Below, piece after piece: positions 62,752 to 64,000 of a stretch of DNA of 64,000 nt (position 1 is the stretch's first letter; each line of letters starts with the position of its first letter). Source of the DNA: Candidatus Bathyarchaeota archaeon (GTDB taxonomy: Archaea > Thermoproteota > Bathyarchaeia > TCS64); assembly GCA_014729945.1 (NCBI GenBank), contig WJJC01000066.1, forward strand, positions 1 to 64,000, read 5' to 3'. The translations under genes and the position numbers were made by a program. The notes below the pieces were generated by a model. It was not told the DNA's origin and ran no database searches. It was given only the letters and a program-made list of their open reading frames with translations.

Positions 62752-63458
62752 TACTCGAAACCCCCCTGAGCCCTACTAATCAGATAGTTAAGCGAGAGAA
62801 CCACAAATAAGAGAATAAAACTCAATGCAAAGCTCAACCCAAGCTCCCCCTTAGCAGTCTCCAAAGCGATAGCAGTGGTCAAAACCCGGGTAACTCCCTT
62901 AATATTAGCACCAAGCATAGTAGCTATACCTAGCTCCGCGAAAGCCCTGTTGAACCCAGATACAATCGCTAGACTAACACCACTATAAGCTTCCCTGACC
63001 ACGGCTATGCTTGCCTCAAACTCTGTAGCACCCAGAGTTCTCGCAAGCTCTCGTATTTCCTCGTCCTTGCTCTCGATTGCGCTGACTATGAAGGTAACCA
63101 AAACAGGAAGGATCAACACTGCTTGCCCAACAGCTATACCCTTAACAGTGTACAATAGATTCAAAGACCCAAATGGCCCACTCTTACTGAACAAACTATA
63201 CAGAAATAATCCAAGGGTCACAGTGGGAATACCCACCATTGCCCTGAAGAAAAATTTGATGTGTTTTGACCCCGGTACATCTTTCATTGTCAAAACTACG
63301 CTGATGGGAAGAGCGATAATCGTGGATAATAACGTGGCTAGGATTGAGGTATGAAGAGACCTTAATGTGATCTCCAACACTGTTTTATCGAGACGGATAA
63401 TTAACCTGAATGCTTCACCAAGACCTTCTAATATCGTCGCCCAGCCCATAGTGATCAA
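62748..63458 (-). CDS. tupB: Tungstate ABC transporter permease
   Basis: A 236-residue permease with about six membrane segments and the usual cytoplasmic EAA loop EFEASIAVVREAYSGVSLAI. Similar in size and layout to TupB/WtpB. Its start is 18 bp after the tupA stop. Confidence 0.85.
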   Translation of the reverse strand: MITMGWATILEGLGEAFRLIIRLDKTVLEITLRSLHTSILATLLSTIIALPISVVLTMKDVPGSKHIKFFFRAMVGIPTVTLGLFLYSLFSKSGPFGSLNLLYTVKGIAVGQAVLILPVLVTFIVSAIESKDEEIRELARTLGATEFEASIAVVREAYSGVSLAIVSGFNRAFAELGIATMLGANIKGVTRVLTTAIALETAKGELGLSFALSFILLFVVLSLNYLISRAQGGFEY

Positions 63459-63476
63459 AAAGTGTTAAGGTTATAG

Positions 63477-64000
63477 TTATTGATATAGGTCCCCAGCCTG
63501 ACACCTGTACTCTGGTGGACACTCATAACCATCGAAATAAGCGAATTCCTTCACCCAGTTAACTATCTGGGCATCTGGGGTCTCCAACTCTGGCACCCAT
63601 GGGTTAAACAAGGTTGACCCGAACTCCTCTTCTCCATATGTCTCCAGCATGGATTGGACCTCGTCGCTTATGAGGAAATGTACAAACCCCATTGAGGCAT
63701 TAAACATACCTCTCGGGTTCTCCTCCGGGTCACATACGATGGCGCTATAGACGTTCAAAGTATCCTTACCACTGTCAACCACCTTAACCAGCTCAATGTT
63801 TTCATTAGCATAGTTCTTGAGATAAGTAGCGACATCAGTCAAAGTATATGCATCCTTCTGATTAGCAAGCTGAAGAGTAGCCGTCATACCAGCACCAGCC
63901 TCAATATACCAGGGATCAGCAGACTCACCAAAGCTCTGGGTTTTTAACTCATCCAAGTCCAGTCCCGTTGCAGCCCATAGACTCTTCTCCTTACTGTGGG
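63477..64000 (-). CDS. tupA: Tungstate-binding protein TupA, 5' partial
   Basis: The reading frame is open to the window edge. It begins HSKEKSLWAATGLDLDELKT, then AGAGMTATLQLANQKDAYTL followed by TDVATYL and FLISDEVQSMLETYG. These are the TupA/WtpA pieces of a tungstate-binding periplasmic protein. The N-terminal signal and first domain lie outside the window. An apparent start at 63956 (TTG) is only an internal codon. Confidence 0.88.
   Translation of the reverse strand, partial: HSKEKSLWAATGLDLDELKTQSFGESADPWYIEAGAGMTATLQLANQKDAYTLTDVATYLKNYANENIELVKVVDSGKDTLNVYSAIVCDPEENPRGMFNASMGFVHFLISDEVQSMLETYGEEEFGSTLFNPWVPELETPDAQIVNWVKEFAYFDGYECPPEYRCQAGDLYQ

Noticed and set aside
1..64000. CRISPR array, rRNA or IS transposase
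   Set aside because: I scanned for regular repeats with spacers, rRNA signatures and transposase motifs (DDE, HUH) and saw none.

Overview
The window is archaeal chromosome. The evidence is COG1340-type coiled-coil, DUF211 and PhoU/TrkA_C genes, a MinD-type HypB, TATA-box promoters at short distances from start codons, and many TTG/GTG starts. The content suggests an anaerobe that uses nickel and tungsten: nickel maturation genes with NikR, CooC, and tupABC tungstate uptake. The phylum cannot be fixed from this sequence alone. It could be an uncultivated Asgard, Bathyarchaeia-like or deep euryarchaeal lineage. Gene density is high, with frequent 3-16 bp overlaps. There are three tRNAs: Val(CAC), Thr(UGU) and Ser(CGA).

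Layout: 0-7.5 kb holds a partial class-I-amidotransferase-like hydrolase, small unknown genes, a 475-aa protein that looks like a lipid-binding TULIP/BPI fold, a radical SAM/SPASM enzyme convergent with a LuxE-like acyl ligase, and an FDH-like 2-hydroxyacid dehydrogenase. 7.5-12.2 kb holds a CopB-type copper P-ATPase, a branched-chain aminotransferase and an M19 dipeptidase. 12.36-15.77 kb is the most interesting part: a three-gene operon with a short SMC5/6-like ATPase, a probable kleisin, and a tandem winged-helix protein with an Nse3/MAGE-like C-terminus. 15.8-22.9 kb has small proteins, a flavodoxin, COG1340, an arginine deiminase-like enzyme and a frameshifted orphan LivH-like permease. 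22.95-25.5 kb is a Na/Pi symporter operon with two DUF47/PhoU genes.

28.4-30.8 kb is a nickel block: a MinD-type HypB and HypA diverge from CooC and NikR, with an inverted repeat between them that looks like a NikR operator. 33.7-34.2 kb carries a decayed VapBC pair next to tRNA-Ser. 34.2-38.6 kb is a heterodimeric ABC exporter with a PadR regulator and a tandem repeat at its promoter. 38.7-46 kb has a serine hydrolase, a VIT-like membrane protein without a normal start codon, a TSUP exporter, and PhoU/TrkA_C proteins opposite an MgtE-type transporter with a frameshifted partner. 46-50.6 kb has a PAS protein, DUF2254, DUF211 and an Hrq1/MrfA-like helicase.

50.6-52.0 kb is a short gene graveyard (amidase, type III methyltransferase and DUF4143 ATPase remnants). 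52-60.8 kb has a YgjP-like peptidase, an RNase J-like protein, a flavodoxin, a PPOX protein, a large PAS/GAF histidine kinase and an M20 amidohydrolase. 60.9-64 kb has an MscS channel and tupCBA, running off the window edge.
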